Source: Pseudomonadota bacterium (GTDB taxonomy: Bacteria; Pseudomonadota; Alphaproteobacteria; Rhizobiales; Xanthobacteraceae). Taken from it: a DNA stretch of 64,000 nt. Below the pieces are notes generated by a model, which saw only the letters and a list, made by a program, of their open reading frames with translations, did no database searches and was not told the DNA's origin. The first letter of the stretch is position 1; every line of letters begins with the position of its first letter. The stretch covers positions 1 to 64,000 of the forward strand of contig JAEYAW010000027.1 of the NCBI GenBank assembly GCA_023404675.1, written 5' to 3'. This document shows, piece after piece, positions 1 to 8,688 of the stretch. Both the position numbers and the translations under genes were made by a program.

Positions 1-1389
1 CTGGGCACCTTCGAGGAAGGCAAGCCCGATTGCGGCGTCAAATCCAACATCAAGTCGATCCCCGGCGTGATGACCATCCGTGGCTGCGCCTACGCCGGCT
101 CCAAGGGCGTGGTGTGGGGTCCCATCAAGGACATGATCCACATCTCCCACGGCCCGGTCGGCTGCGGCCAGTATTCCTGGGCCGCCCGCCGCAACTACTA
201 CATCGGCACGACCGGTATCGATACGTTCGTGACGATGCAGTTCACCTCCGACTTCCAGGAAAAGGACATCGTCTTCGGCGGCGACAAGAAGCTCGCCAAG
301 ATCATGGACGAAATCCAGGAACTGTTCCCGCTGAACAACGGCATCACCGTCCAGTCCGAGTGCCCCATCGGCCTCATCGGCGACGACATCGAGGCCGTGT
401 CCAAGGTCAAGTCGAAGGAATACGACGGCAAGACCATCGTGCCGGTGCGCTGCGAAGGCTTCCGTGGCGTGTCCCAGTCGCTGGGCCACCACATCGCCAA
501 CGACGCCATCCGGGACTGGGTTTTCGACAAGCTCGACCCGAACAAGGCCCCCCTGTTCGAGCCGTCGCCGTATGACGTCGCCATCATCGGCGACTACAAC
601 ATCGGCGGCGACGCCTGGTCATCGCGCATCCTGCTCGAGGAGATGGGCCTGCGCGTGATCGCGCAGTGGTCGGGCGACGGCAGCCTTGCCGAGCTGGAGG
701 CGACGCCGAAAGCGAAGCTCAACGTCCTGCACTGCTACCGCTCGATGAACTACATCTCCCGCCACATGGAAGAGAAGTTCGGTATCCCGTGGTGCGAGTA
801 CAACTTCTTCGGTCCTTCCAAAATCGCGGAATCGCTGCGCAAGATCGCGAGCTTCTTCGACGACAAGATCAAGGAAGGCGCCGAGCGCGTCATCGCGAAA
901 TACCAGCCGCTGATGGATGCGGTGATCGCCAAGTACCGCCCACGCCTGGAAGGCAAGACAGTGATGCTGTTCGTCGGCGGTTTGCGTCCACGCCACGTGA
1001 TCGGCGCCTATGAAGACCTCGGCATGGAGGTGGTCGGCACCGGCTACGAGTTCGGCCACAACGACGACTACCAGCGCACCGCCCAGCACTACGTCAAGGA
1101 CGGCACGCTGATCTATGACGACGTCACCGGCTACGAATTCGAGCGTTTCGTCGAGAAGATCCAGCCCGATCTCGTCGGCTCCGGCATCAAGGAAAAGTAC
1201 GTGTTCCAGAAGATGGGTGTGCCGTTCCGGCAGATGCACTCGTGGGACTATTCCGGTCCCTATCACGGCTATGACGGGTTCGCGATCTTCGCGCGCGACA
1301 TGGACATGGCGATCAACTCCCCGATCTGGAAGAAGACCAAGGCACCCTGGAAGGATGCCCCGCGGCCGAGCCTGATGGCGGCCGAATAG
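1..1389 (+). CDS. nifD: Nitrogenase MoFe protein alpha chain, 5' truncated
   Basis: This is the alpha subunit of dinitrogenase, which with NifK holds the P-cluster and FeMo-co and reduces N2 to ammonia. The reading frame is open from base 1, so the gene runs in from outside the window. 462 residues are visible, and about 35-40 N-terminal residues are missing compared with the usual length near 500. Visible landmarks are the P-cluster cysteine regions (PDCGVKSN and GPVGCGQYSW), the FeMo-co cysteine in LHCYRSMNYI and the FeMo-co histidine in GPYHGYDGF near the end. The stop is TAG. nifK follows after 84 bp that contain a perfect 15-bp hairpin. The promoter lies outside the window. Identification is secure. 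Confidence 0.98.
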   Translation: MGTFEEGKPDCGVKSNIKSIPGVMTIRGCAYAGSKGVVWGPIKDMIHISHGPVGCGQYSWAARRNYYIGTTGIDTFVTMQFTSDFQEKDIVFGGDKKLAKIMDEIQELFPLNNGITVQSECPIGLIGDDIEAVSKVKSKEYDGKTIVPVRCEGFRGVSQSLGHHIANDAIRDWVFDKLDPNKAPLFEPSPYDVAIIGDYNIGGDAWSSRILLEEMGLRVIAQWSGDGSLAELEATPKAKLNVLHCYRSMNYISRHMEEKFGIPWCEYNFFGPSKIAESLRKIASFFDDKIKEGAERVIAKYQPLMDAVIAKYRPRLEGKTVMLFVGGLRPRHVIGAYEDLGMEVVGTGYEFGHNDDYQRTAQHYVKDGTLIYDDVTGYEFERFVEKIQPDLVGSGIKEKYVFQKMGVPFRQMHSWDYSGPYHGYDGFAIFARDMDMAINSPIWKKTKAPWKDAPRPSLMAAE

Positions 1390-1400
1390 CAGAGGCAACG

Positions 1401-1433
1401 TCGGGCTCTTCCCGAGGATCGGGAAGAGCCCGA
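1401..1433 (+). other. Perfect 15-bp inverted repeat between nifD and nifK
   Basis: Bases 1401-1415 are the exact reverse complement of 1419-1433, with a 3-base loop. No T-run follows, so this does not look like a simple terminator. It sits in the nifD-nifK gap and could stabilise the nifD 3' end or tune nifD:nifK stoichiometry; that role is inference. Confidence 0.85.
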
Positions 1434-1473
1434 GGACAGACGATCGAACACGACATCAAACGAGGGTGCCACG

Positions 1474-3033
1474 ATGACACAAAATGCCGAACACGTGCTC
1501 GATCACTTCGAGCTGTTCCGCGGTCCGGAATACCAGCAGATGCTGGCCAACAAGAAGGCGCTGTTCGAGAATCCGCATGATCCGGCGGAAGTCGAGCGAA
1601 TCCGCGAATGGGCCAAGACACCCGAATATCGTGAGAAGAACTTTGCTCGGGAAGCACTGACCGTGAACCCCGCCAAGGCCTGCCAGCCGCTCGGCGCGGT
1701 GTTCGTGGCGGTCGGCTTCGAGGGCACGCTGCCTTTCGTGCACGGCTCGCAAGGCTGCGTCGCCTATTATCGCAGCCACCTGTCGCGGCATTTCAAGGAG
1801 CCGAGCTCCTGCGTGTCCTCGTCGATGACGGAGGACGCAGCCGTGTTCGGTGGCCTGAACAACATGGTTGACGGGCTTGCCAACACCTACAGCATGTACA
1901 AGCCGAAGATGATCGCGGTCTCCACCACCTGCATGGCGGAAGTGATCGGCGACGACCTCAACGCCTTCATCAAGACGGCGAAGGAGAAGGGCTCGGTTCC
2001 GGCGGAGTACGACGTTCCCTTCGCCCATACGCCGGCCTTCGTCGGCAGCCATGTGACCGGCTACGACAACGCATTGAAGGGCATCTTGGAGCACTTCTGG
2101 GACGGCAAGGCCGGCACCGCGCCGAAGCTTGAGCGCAAGGAGAACGGCAAGATCAACTTCATCGGCGGCTTCGATGGCTACACCGTCGGCAATATCCGCG
2201 AGATCAAGCGCATCTTCGAGCTGATGGGGATCGAGTACACGATCCTCGCCGACAACAGCGACGTGTTTGATACCCCGACCGACGGCGAGTTCCGCATGTA
2301 TGACGGCGGCACCACGCTGGAAGATGCCGCCAACGCAGTTCACGCCAAGGCAACCATCTCGATGCAGCAGTATTGCACCGAGAAGACGCTGCCGTTCATC
2401 GAAAACCACGGCCACGAGGTCGCCGCCTTCAACCATCCGGTCGGGGTCAGCGCCACCGATGACTTTCTGATGACGCTGTCGCGCATCAGCGGCAAGCCGA
2501 TTGCCAAGGCGCTGGAGCAGGAGCGCGGCCGTCTTGTCGACGCGATGGCCGACTCCAGCGCGCATATCCACGGCAAGAAGTTCGCGATCTACGGCGATCC
2601 GGACCTCTGCTACGGGCTTGCAGCCTTTCTGCTCGAACTCGGCGCCGAGCCGACCCATGTGCTGGCCACCAACGGCAACAAGGCGTGGGCGGAGAAGATG
2701 GAAGGGCTGTTCGCCAGCTCGCCGTTCGGCAAGAACTGCCACGCCTATCCCGGCAAGGACCTCTGGCACATGCGCTCGCTGCTGTTCACCGAGCCGGTCG
2801 ACTTCCTGATCGGCAACACGTACGGCAAGTATCTTGAGCGCGACACCGGCACCCCGCTGATCCGCATCGGCTTCCCGGTGTTCGACCGGCATCATCACCA
2901 CCGCTATCCGGTGTGGGGCTATCAGGGCGGCATGAACGTTCTGGTGAAGATCCTCGACAAGATCTTTGACGAGATCGACAAGAACACCAACGTTCCCGCC
3001 AAGACCGATTACAGCTTCGACATCATTCGCTGA
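1474..3033 (+). CDS. nifK: Nitrogenase MoFe protein beta chain
   Basis: The beta subunit of dinitrogenase shares the P-cluster with NifD in the alpha2beta2 tetramer. The 519 residues match the normal family length. The conserved P-cluster cysteine segments are visible (KACQPLGA and HGSQGCVAYY), as is the C-terminal FPVFDRHHHHRYPVWGYQGG block. The ATG at 1474 is preceded by a GAGG-type ribosome site, and the N-terminus (QNAEHVLDHFELFRGPEY) is typical of rhizobial NifK. It is co-transcribed with nifD, and nifE follows after 124 bp containing a second hairpin. Confidence 0.98.
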   Translation: MTQNAEHVLDHFELFRGPEYQQMLANKKALFENPHDPAEVERIREWAKTPEYREKNFAREALTVNPAKACQPLGAVFVAVGFEGTLPFVHGSQGCVAYYRSHLSRHFKEPSSCVSSSMTEDAAVFGGLNNMVDGLANTYSMYKPKMIAVSTTCMAEVIGDDLNAFIKTAKEKGSVPAEYDVPFAHTPAFVGSHVTGYDNALKGILEHFWDGKAGTAPKLERKENGKINFIGGFDGYTVGNIREIKRIFELMGIEYTILADNSDVFDTPTDGEFRMYDGGTTLEDAANAVHAKATISMQQYCTEKTLPFIENHGHEVAAFNHPVGVSATDDFLMTLSRISGKPIAKALEQERGRLVDAMADSSAHIHGKKFAIYGDPDLCYGLAAFLLELGAEPTHVLATNGNKAWAEKMEGLFASSPFGKNCHAYPGKDLWHMRSLLFTEPVDFLIGNTYGKYLERDTGTPLIRIGFPVFDRHHHHRYPVWGYQGGMNVLVKILDKIFDEIDKNTNVPAKTDYSFDIIR

Positions 3034-3047
3034 CGTCGCGAAAAGGA

Positions 3048-3082
3048 TCCGCCGCCGCCCCGAGAGGGCGCGCGGCGGCGGA
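3048..3082 (+). other. GC-rich hairpin between nifK and nifE
   Basis: An 11-bp perfect stem (3048-3058 with 3072-3082, TCCGCCGCCGC and its complement) closes a 13-base loop that can pair further. No T-run follows. It may be a processing or attenuation element separating the highly expressed nifDK part from nifENX; the role is inferred. Confidence 0.75.
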
Positions 3083-3157
3083 CGACAAGTCTAGCCAGAG
3101 TGATCGAGACTGCGGGGCGAAGCGCTCGCGCAGCGGGTCAGGGAATAGGAGAGACGC

Positions 3158-4825
3158 ATGAGCTCGCTGTCGACCACGATCCAGAACGTCTTCAACGAGC
3201 CGGGTTGCGGCAAGAACGCCAACAAGACGGAGGCAGAGCGCAAGAAGGGCTGCACCAAGCAGTTGCAGCCGGGCGGGGCCGCCGGCGGCTGTGCCTTCGA
3301 CGGCGCCAAGATCGCGCTCCAGCCGTTCACCGACGTCGCGCATCTCGTCCACGGCCCGATCGCCTGTGAGGGCAATTCCTGGGACAATCGCGGCAGCGCG
3401 TCGTCCGGCTCCGATCTCTGGCGGCGCAGCTTCACCACCGACATGAACGAGACCGACATCGTGTTCGGCGGCGAGAAACGTCTCTACAAGGCGATCAAGG
3501 AAGTCATCGAGAAATACGATCCACCCGCTATCTTTGTCTACCAGACCTGCGTGCCTGCGATGATCGGCGATGACATCAACGCCGTCTGCAAGGCCGCCGC
3601 GACCAAGTTCGGCAAGCCGGTCATTCCCGTCAATTCGCCGGGCTTCGTCGGCCCGAAGAACCTCGGCAACAAGCTCGCAGGCGAAGCCCTGCTGGAGCAC
3701 GTGATCGGGACCGAGGAGCCGGACTACACGACGCCCTACGACATCAACATCATCGGCGAATACAATCTGTCCGGGGAGTTCTGGCAGATCAAGCCGGTGC
3801 TCGACGAGCTCGGCATCCGCATCCTCTCCTGCATCTCCGGCGACGGCAAATATCGCGAGCTCGCCTATTCGCACCGCGCCAAGGCGGCGATGATGGTATG
3901 CTCCAAGGCGATGATCAACGTCGCCCGCAAGATGGAGGAGCGTTACGGCATCCCGTTCTTCGAGGGATCGTTCTACGGGATCCAGGATTCCAGCGATTCA
4001 CTGCGCGAGATCGCGCGGATGCTGATCGAGCGTGGCGCGCCGGTGGAGTTGATGGATCGAACCGAGGCCGTGATCGCGCGGGAAGAGGCCAAAGCCTGGG
4101 CCGCGATCGAGCGGTTCAAGCCGCGCTTCAGGGACAAGAAGGTGCTCTTGATCACCGGCGGCGTGAAGTCGTGGTCGGTGGTCGCGGCGCTCCAGGAGGC
4201 CGGGCTCGAGATCGTCGGCACCTCCGTGAAGAAGTCCACTAAGGAAGACAAGGAGCGGATCAAGGAGCTGATGGGGCAGGACGCCCACATGATCGAGGAT
4301 ATGACGCCGCGCGAAATGTACAAGATGCTGAAGGACGCGCGGGCGGACATCATGCTGTCCGGAGGCAAGTCGCAGTTCGTCGCGCTGAAGGCCGCGATGC
4401 CCTGGCTCGACATCAACCAGGAGCGCTGCCACGGCTATATGGGCTACATCGGCATGGTCAAGCTGATGGAGGAGATCGAGAAGGCGCTCTACAACCCGAT
4501 GTGGGAGCAGCTTCGCAAGCCGGCGCCGTGGGACGAGGCGGGGGTCAGCTGGCAGGCGAAGGCGATGGCGCAGATGGATGAGCAGGCCGCCGAAATCGCC
4601 GCCGATCCGGCGCTTGCCGAGGCGACGCGGCGGGCGAAGACGATCTGCTTCTGCAAGACGGTCGATCTCGGCAGCATCGAGGACGCCATCGCCGCGCATG
4701 GCCTGACCACCGTCGACGGAGTGAAGGAGCATACCGATGCTTCGGGCGGCTGTGGGGCGTGCAAGGGCCGGGTCGAGGACGTTCTGGCGGCCCAGCCGGC
4801 GCCCGTGATGCAGGCGGCGGAGTGA
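3158..4825 (+). CDS. nifE: FeMo-co scaffold subunit NifE with a C-terminal BFD-like [2Fe-2S] domain
   Basis: NifE pairs with NifN to form the scaffold on which the NifB product (NifB-co, L-cluster) is matured to FeMo-co. The nitrogenase component-1 fold spans about residues 20-465, with cysteines in NEPGCGKN, KKGCTKQ, GGCAF and GPIACEGNS. The 555 residues exceed the roughly 460-475 of gamma-proteobacterial NifE. The extra tail has a CFC motif (residues 497-499) and a CGAC motif (532-535) in the spacing of bacterioferritin-associated ferredoxin domains, so it probably binds a [2Fe-2S] cluster. The ATG follows AATAGGAGAGACGC, a strong ribosome site. nifN begins 10 bp after the stop. Confidence 0.97.
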   Translation: MSSLSTTIQNVFNEPGCGKNANKTEAERKKGCTKQLQPGGAAGGCAFDGAKIALQPFTDVAHLVHGPIACEGNSWDNRGSASSGSDLWRRSFTTDMNETDIVFGGEKRLYKAIKEVIEKYDPPAIFVYQTCVPAMIGDDINAVCKAAATKFGKPVIPVNSPGFVGPKNLGNKLAGEALLEHVIGTEEPDYTTPYDINIIGEYNLSGEFWQIKPVLDELGIRILSCISGDGKYRELAYSHRAKAAMMVCSKAMINVARKMEERYGIPFFEGSFYGIQDSSDSLREIARMLIERGAPVELMDRTEAVIAREEAKAWAAIERFKPRFRDKKVLLITGGVKSWSVVAALQEAGLEIVGTSVKKSTKEDKERIKELMGQDAHMIEDMTPREMYKMLKDARADIMLSGGKSQFVALKAAMPWLDINQERCHGYMGYIGMVKLMEEIEKALYNPMWEQLRKPAPWDEAGVSWQAKAMAQMDEQAAEIAADPALAEATRRAKTICFCKTVDLGSIEDAIAAHGLTTVDGVKEHTDASGGCGACKGRVEDVLAAQPAPVMQAAE

Positions 4826-4835
4826 GGCGATTCTC

Positions 4836-6218
4836 ATGGCGATCGTCACCAGCTCAAAAAAGGCCTGTTCGGTCAATCCGCTCAAGATGAGCCAGCCGAT
4901 CGGCGGCTCGTTCGCCTTCATGGGCCTGCGCGGTGCGATGCCGCTGCTGCACGGCTCGCAAGGCTGCACCTCGTTCGGCCTGACGCTGTTCGTGCGGCAC
5001 TTCAAGGAGGCCGTACCGATGCAGACCACCGCGATGAGCGAGGTCGCGACCGTGCTCGGCGGATACGAGAATGTCGAGCAGGCGATCCTCAACATCTACA
5101 ATCGCACCAAGCCGGAGATCATCGGCATCAACTCGACCGGCGTCACCGAGACCAAGGGCGACGATGTCGAGGGGTTCATCCGCCTGATCCGGCAAAAGCA
5201 TCCGCAACTCGAAAAGTTTCCGTTGGTCTACGTCTCGACGCCCGATTTCAAGGACGCCTTCCAGGACGGCTGGGAGAAGACGGTCGCTCGCATGGTCGAG
5301 GCGCTGGTCGACGCGGTCGAGCCAGGAGCGGCGCGCGATCCGGCGCGCGTCAACGTTCTGCCGGGCTGTCATCTCACGCCCGGTGATCTCGATGAACTGC
5401 GCACGATCCTGGAGGATTTCGGGCTCAAGCCGTCCTTCCTGCCGGACCTGGCGGGCTCGCTCGACGGCCACATCCCGGACGAGTTCACGCCAACCACGAT
5501 CGGCGGCATCGGGGTCGACGAGATCGCGACCATGGGGCAGGCGGGCTGGACGATCGCGATCGGCGCGCAGATGAAGCGCGCGGCCGAAGCCATGCAGCAG
5601 AAAGCCGGCGTGCCGTTTCGCCTGTTCGAACGGCTCTGCGGCCTCACTCCCAACGATGAATTCATCGCCTTTCTGAGCGAGATCAGCGGCCGTCCGGTGC
5701 CGGCGAAGTACCGGCGGCTGCGCGGCCAGCTGGCGGATGCGATGCTGGACACGCATTTCCATATCGGCGGACGCAAGCTGGCGATTGGTGCCGAGCCCGA
5801 CCTGCTGTTCGATCTCTCCAGCATGCTGCATGAGATGGGTGCCGAAATCTCAGTCGCAGTGACCACGACGGTCTCGCCCGTGCTCGAGCGCGTCAAGACA
5901 CAGGAGGTCTTGATCGGCGACCTCGAGGACCTTGAGGATCTTGCAAAGGCCCGCGACTGCGATCTCCTGATCACGCATTCGCACGGCCGCCAGGCGGCCT
6001 CGCGGCTGAACATCCCGTTCTACCGCGCGGGCTTCCCGATGTTCGACCGTCTCGGCGCCGGGCACCAGCTGTCGGTTGGCTATCGCGGGACACGCGATCT
6101 CGTGTTCGATCTCGCCAATCTCGTCATCGCCGACCGCGAGACCAATCATCAGCCGACGCCTGATACTTGGCGGACCACGGACAGCGGCCTCCAGGTCGTC
6201 CCGCCGCAACTGCACTGA
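4836..6218 (+). CDS. nifN: FeMo-co scaffold subunit NifN
   Basis: NifN is the beta-like partner of NifE in the NifEN scaffold for FeMo-co maturation. The 460 residues are the expected length. Family landmarks are visible: the N-terminal KACSVNPLKMSQPIGG block, LLHGSQGCTSFG with the cluster-region cysteine, NSTGVTETKGDD in mid-protein and FPMFDRLGAGHQLSVGYRG near the end. It lies in a tight run nifE-nifN-nifX, with nifX starting 20 bp after the stop, so the three are almost certainly one operon with nifDK. Confidence 0.97.
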   Translation: MAIVTSSKKACSVNPLKMSQPIGGSFAFMGLRGAMPLLHGSQGCTSFGLTLFVRHFKEAVPMQTTAMSEVATVLGGYENVEQAILNIYNRTKPEIIGINSTGVTETKGDDVEGFIRLIRQKHPQLEKFPLVYVSTPDFKDAFQDGWEKTVARMVEALVDAVEPGAARDPARVNVLPGCHLTPGDLDELRTILEDFGLKPSFLPDLAGSLDGHIPDEFTPTTIGGIGVDEIATMGQAGWTIAIGAQMKRAAEAMQQKAGVPFRLFERLCGLTPNDEFIAFLSEISGRPVPAKYRRLRGQLADAMLDTHFHIGGRKLAIGAEPDLLFDLSSMLHEMGAEISVAVTTTVSPVLERVKTQEVLIGDLEDLEDLAKARDCDLLITHSHGRQAASRLNIPFYRAGFPMFDRLGAGHQLSVGYRGTRDLVFDLANLVIADRETNHQPTPDTWRTTDSGLQVVPPQLH

Positions 6219-6238
6219 CGAACAAGAGGGACACATCG

Positions 6239-6634
6239 ATGAAAGTCGCCTTTGCCACCCAGGATATGAAGCGCGTCGATGCGCATTTCGGTTGGGCCAA
6301 GAACATCGCCATCTACGACGTCAATCCGGACGGCCATCGCTTTCTCGAGGCGATCCAGTTCGACGGCGACCTCAAGGAGGACGGCAACGAGGACAAGCTG
6401 GCGCCGAAAATCGAGGCGATCAAGGATTGCACGATCCTCTATGTCGCCGCGATCGGCGGCTCGGGCGCTGCGCGGGTCGTTGCCAACAACATCCACCCGA
6501 TGAAGGTGACCCAGCCCGAGGCGATCGACGATCTCTGCGCCAAGCTCGAGGACGTGCTGAAGGGAGCACCGCCGCCATGGCTGCGCAAGGTGCTGTCCAG
6601 AGAGCAGGAACGCAGCTTTGATTTCGAAGACTGA
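6239..6634 (+). CDS. nifX: Cofactor-carrier protein NifX
   Basis: NifX (131 residues) is a small protein that binds NifB-co and FeMo-co precursors during transfer between NifB and NifEN. It begins MKVAFATQDMKRVDAHFGWA, the hallmark of the NifX/NifB C-terminal/NafY family. The start at 6239 is chosen because the family motif begins there and an AAGAGGG ribosome site precedes it; an in-frame upstream ATG would add 24 unrelated residues inside nifN. The next gene starts close to, or just overlapping, the nifX stop. Confidence 0.96.
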   Translation: MKVAFATQDMKRVDAHFGWAKNIAIYDVNPDGHRFLEAIQFDGDLKEDGNEDKLAPKIEAIKDCTILYVAAIGGSGAARVVANNIHPMKVTQPEAIDDLCAKLEDVLKGAPPPWLRKVLSREQERSFDFED

Positions 6635-6644
6635 GGATATCACC

Positions 6645-7115
6645 ATGGCCGATACGGCGGAACTTGTTCAACCCGATGCCGCGGCGGAGGCGCCCTTCGT
6701 CAGGGAGCTCGTCAAGATCTGGCGGGCCCAGGACACCCACGGGGCCTGGGAGGGCAAGAAGGACCTCGATCTGCTCGAGCCCTATATTCTGGACAAGGAA
6801 AAGCGCCGCGCGCTGCCGATCGTCGGCGACCCCGACCCGGACACGATCTGGCGCGTGGAGCTGTTCTTCAACGCGGTCGCGCTCTCGATCGAGCAGGCGA
6901 CCGGCGTGATGATCTCGCCGATGCTGAAGATGCACCATGAAGGCTTTGGCCGCATGGTCCTGATCGGCGGGCGGCTGATCGTCGTCAACAAGCAGCTCCG
7001 CGACGTGCACCGCTTCGGCTTCGATAATTTCGGCAAGCTTGCGGCCGAAGGCGACAAGTATGTCGCGGGCGGGGTCGAGATGATCCGCAAGTTCCCCGAC
7101 GTGGCGAATTACTGA
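6645..7115 (+). CDS. NifX-associated protein (DUF269 family)
   Basis: This is a 156-residue protein of the family encoded directly after nifX in many diazotrophs (DUF269, NifX-associated). Its role is not firmly established; association with cofactor assembly or storage is usually proposed. Typical features are the conserved central block RVELFFNAVALSIEQATG and the GRLIVVNKQLRDVHRFGF segment. The ATG at 6645 is preferred because GAGGAT precedes it at proper spacing. An in-frame ATG at 6618 would overlap nifX by 17 bp and add nine residues. It is part of the nifDKENX operon. Confidence 0.9.
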   Translation: MADTAELVQPDAAAEAPFVRELVKIWRAQDTHGAWEGKKDLDLLEPYILDKEKRRALPIVGDPDPDTIWRVELFFNAVALSIEQATGVMISPMLKMHHEGFGRMVLIGGRLIVVNKQLRDVHRFGFDNFGKLAAEGDKYVAGGVEMIRKFPDVANY

Positions 7116-7124
7116 GGTTTGTGC

Positions 7125-7325
7125 ATGAGCGACCTTGAAACCCTGAAGGCCGAGATCAAGAAGCTGTCGGCCAAGGCCACGCAGGCCAAGATGGACCTTC
7201 ATGATCTCTCGGAGGAGCTGCCGATCAACTGGACCTCGATCCTGAGCGTGGCCCAGAAGGCGCACGACGCCTTTGCCGAGCTCGAGCGCAAGCGCGAGGA
7301 CCTCAAGACTCTGGAAAAGGCATAA
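7125..7325 (+). CDS. Small NifX-associated coiled-coil protein (DUF683-like)
   Basis: This 66-residue protein belongs to the family found between the DUF269 gene and the ferredoxin gene in rhizobial and cyanobacterial nif clusters. It is rich in Lys, Glu, Ala and Leu (for example ETLKAEIKKLSAKATQAKMD) and ends with ELERKREDLKTLEKA, consistent with a two-helix coiled coil. It contains the conserved ELPINW segment. The start at 7125 has GAGG upstream. The function is unknown; operon position suggests a role with NifX or the ferredoxin. Confidence 0.88.
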   Translation: MSDLETLKAEIKKLSAKATQAKMDLHDLSEELPINWTSILSVAQKAHDAFAELERKREDLKTLEKA

Positions 7326-7338
7326 CCGGACGCGGATC

Positions 7339-7620
7339 ATGTCCTACGCAACCCGCGACGGCCGCGACTGGAAGCCGGACTATCTGGTGTCGATCGATGC
7401 CCAGAAGTGCATTGGCTGCGGCCGCTGCTACAAGGTCTGCGGCCGCGAGGTCATGACACTCAAGGGCATCAACGAGGACGGCGAGATGATCGACCTCGAC
7501 GACGACGATGACGAGGTCGAGAAGAAGGTCATGGTGATGAACGACGACGGCGCCTGCATCGGCTGCGGCGCCTGCGCGCGGGTCTGCCCGACCAACTGCC
7601 AGACCCATGTTCCCGCCTGA
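7339..7620 (+). CDS. fdxB: Nif-specific ferredoxin III, 2[4Fe-4S]
   Basis: This 93-residue low-potential ferredoxin probably passes electrons to nitrogenase or to cofactor assembly. It has two four-cysteine motifs: C24-x2-C27-x2-C30-x3-C34 (KCIGCGRCYKVC) and C73-x2-C76-x2-C79-x3-C83 (CIGCGACARVCPTNC). They are separated by a very acidic stretch with five consecutive aspartates, as in FdxB proteins. The start MSYATRDGRDW at 7339 is typical; a longer frame begins inside the preceding gene and is ignored. It is the last gene of the nifDKENX run and converges on a minus-strand gene. Confidence 0.94.
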   Translation: MSYATRDGRDWKPDYLVSIDAQKCIGCGRCYKVCGREVMTLKGINEDGEMIDLDDDDDEVEKKVMVMNDDGACIGCGACARVCPTNCQTHVPA

Positions 7621-7737
7621 GCGCCTCCCCGCCTGAGCGCCGTTCCGAACCTGCGATTAGCAAGACCCGCCTGCGAAGAGGGTCATTATCGTCGACGGAG
7701 ACACCCGATCGATTGATGCTCGATCTGCGCTATCCGC

Positions 7738-8052
7738 CTACTCGATACCCTGTTCGCGCGCCTTCATCATCGCGGCAATCCGGAAGCGTTCGTGGATGGC
7801 GACGGGATTGGCGAGCAGGTCAGCCTCCGCCTGCCTGAACGTGGCAAGCACGATGTCTGCCTCCTCCTTCGTCAGAGGCACGCGGCCGGCCATGTGGGTC
7901 GCATCCGGTGCGGCGGTGCGGATCGCGCGGCGATAAGGATGATCCTTCACCTCGATCAGCTCGTTCGCTTCGAGCTTGCCGCCCAGCGTGATCGCGAGTC
8001 CCACGACCTCAAGCCTGCGGCCGTCCTGCGTGGTCTTGATCAGTGTCGCCAT
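7738..8052 (-). CDS. Hypothetical protein of the nif island
   Basis: This 104-residue soluble protein starts MATLIKTTQDGRRLEVVG and ends KAREQGIE. I do not recognise a named family. It has no signal peptide, membrane segment or metal motif, and is predicted mixed alpha/beta with a helical second half (TKEEADIVLATFRQAEADLL). It lies 34 bp downstream of the next minus-strand gene and is probably co-transcribed with it from the candidate sigma-54 promoter near 8580. GAGGTCAACGAAC precedes the start. Location inside the island suggests a nitrogen-fixation accessory role, but nothing in the sequence shows one. Confidence 0.75.
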   Translation of the reverse strand: MATLIKTTQDGRRLEVVGLAITLGGKLEANELIEVKDHPYRRAIRTAAPDATHMAGRVPLTKEEADIVLATFRQAEADLLANPVAIHERFRIAAMMKAREQGIE

Positions 8053-8086
8053 TGTTCGTTGACCTCCTGCTGCGATCGGGTGTGCG

Positions 8087-8536
8087 TCATGGCACCATCG
8101 GCATGGCGAAGCCGGGGCGAGGATGAGCGTCGTAATAGTCTGGCCGCTCTGGCCAGCCGCCCTCGGCGATGAACTTGAACGCGGTGATCTTCACCGGCGC
8201 GCCTTGCGAGCAGGAGACCTCGGCGAACTTGATCTCGCGCGGGCCGGGCCCGGCGGAAAAATCTGCAACCACGGTACCGTCCGCCTTGCAGGCGCGGGCA
8301 AAGCCCGGTGTGCCGACGCTGCTTGCCGGCACCGGATTGGCCGCAAAGTTCGCTCCGGCGTCGTCGCCGCCAAAGGCTGGGCTTGCAAACTTGAAACTGG
8401 CGAGCACGCCGCTCCGATCGACCGCACGATCGGCGGTGACCGGGCGCGCGACCGAATAGACGGTCAGCGTGCCGCCGTCGAGCAGTGCCTTGATCTCATC
8501 TTCCGAACAGGCGGCGAATTCCGACGCGACGTTCAT
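8087..8536 (-). CDS. Hypothetical protein of the nif island
   Basis: A 149-residue protein beginning MNVASEFAACSEDEIKALLD. I do not recognise the family. The C-terminal half carries a conserved-looking stretch (EIKFAEVSCSQGAPVKITAF) and three cysteines overall (FAACSE, RACKAD, VSCSQ), which could be structural or metal-binding. The ATG at 8536 is preferred over the one at 8548 because the GGAG within the upstream ATGGAGATTGAC is correctly spaced for it. It probably forms a two-gene unit with the smaller gene downstream and diverges from the Rieske gene at 8785. Confidence 0.75.
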   Translation of the reverse strand: MNVASEFAACSEDEIKALLDGGTLTVYSVARPVTADRAVDRSGVLASFKFASPAFGGDDAGANFAANPVPASSVGTPGFARACKADGTVVADFSAGPGPREIKFAEVSCSQGAPVKITAFKFIAEGGWPERPDYYDAHPRPGFAMPMVP

Positions 8537-8571
8537 GTCAATCTCCATGCTAACGGGCCTGACTGAACAAC

Positions 8572-8587
8572 ATCAATTTCCATGCCA
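8572..8587 (-). promoter_or_regulatory. Candidate sigma-54 promoter for the 8536-7738 minus unit
   Basis: Read on the minus strand the site is TGGCAT-N5-TTGAT. The -24 half is perfect; the -12 half has TTGA in place of TTGC. The predicted start of transcription lies about 24 bases before the chosen start codon. Confidence 0.45.
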
Positions 8588-8688
8588 CGTCGCGCTTGCA
8601 TGCGGAGCGGGACGGCATCGTGGAAACCGGGGGAATCGGTGCCCGCGTGACGACCCGGATCGAGCCATTGTGGCAACAGAGACGTCCG

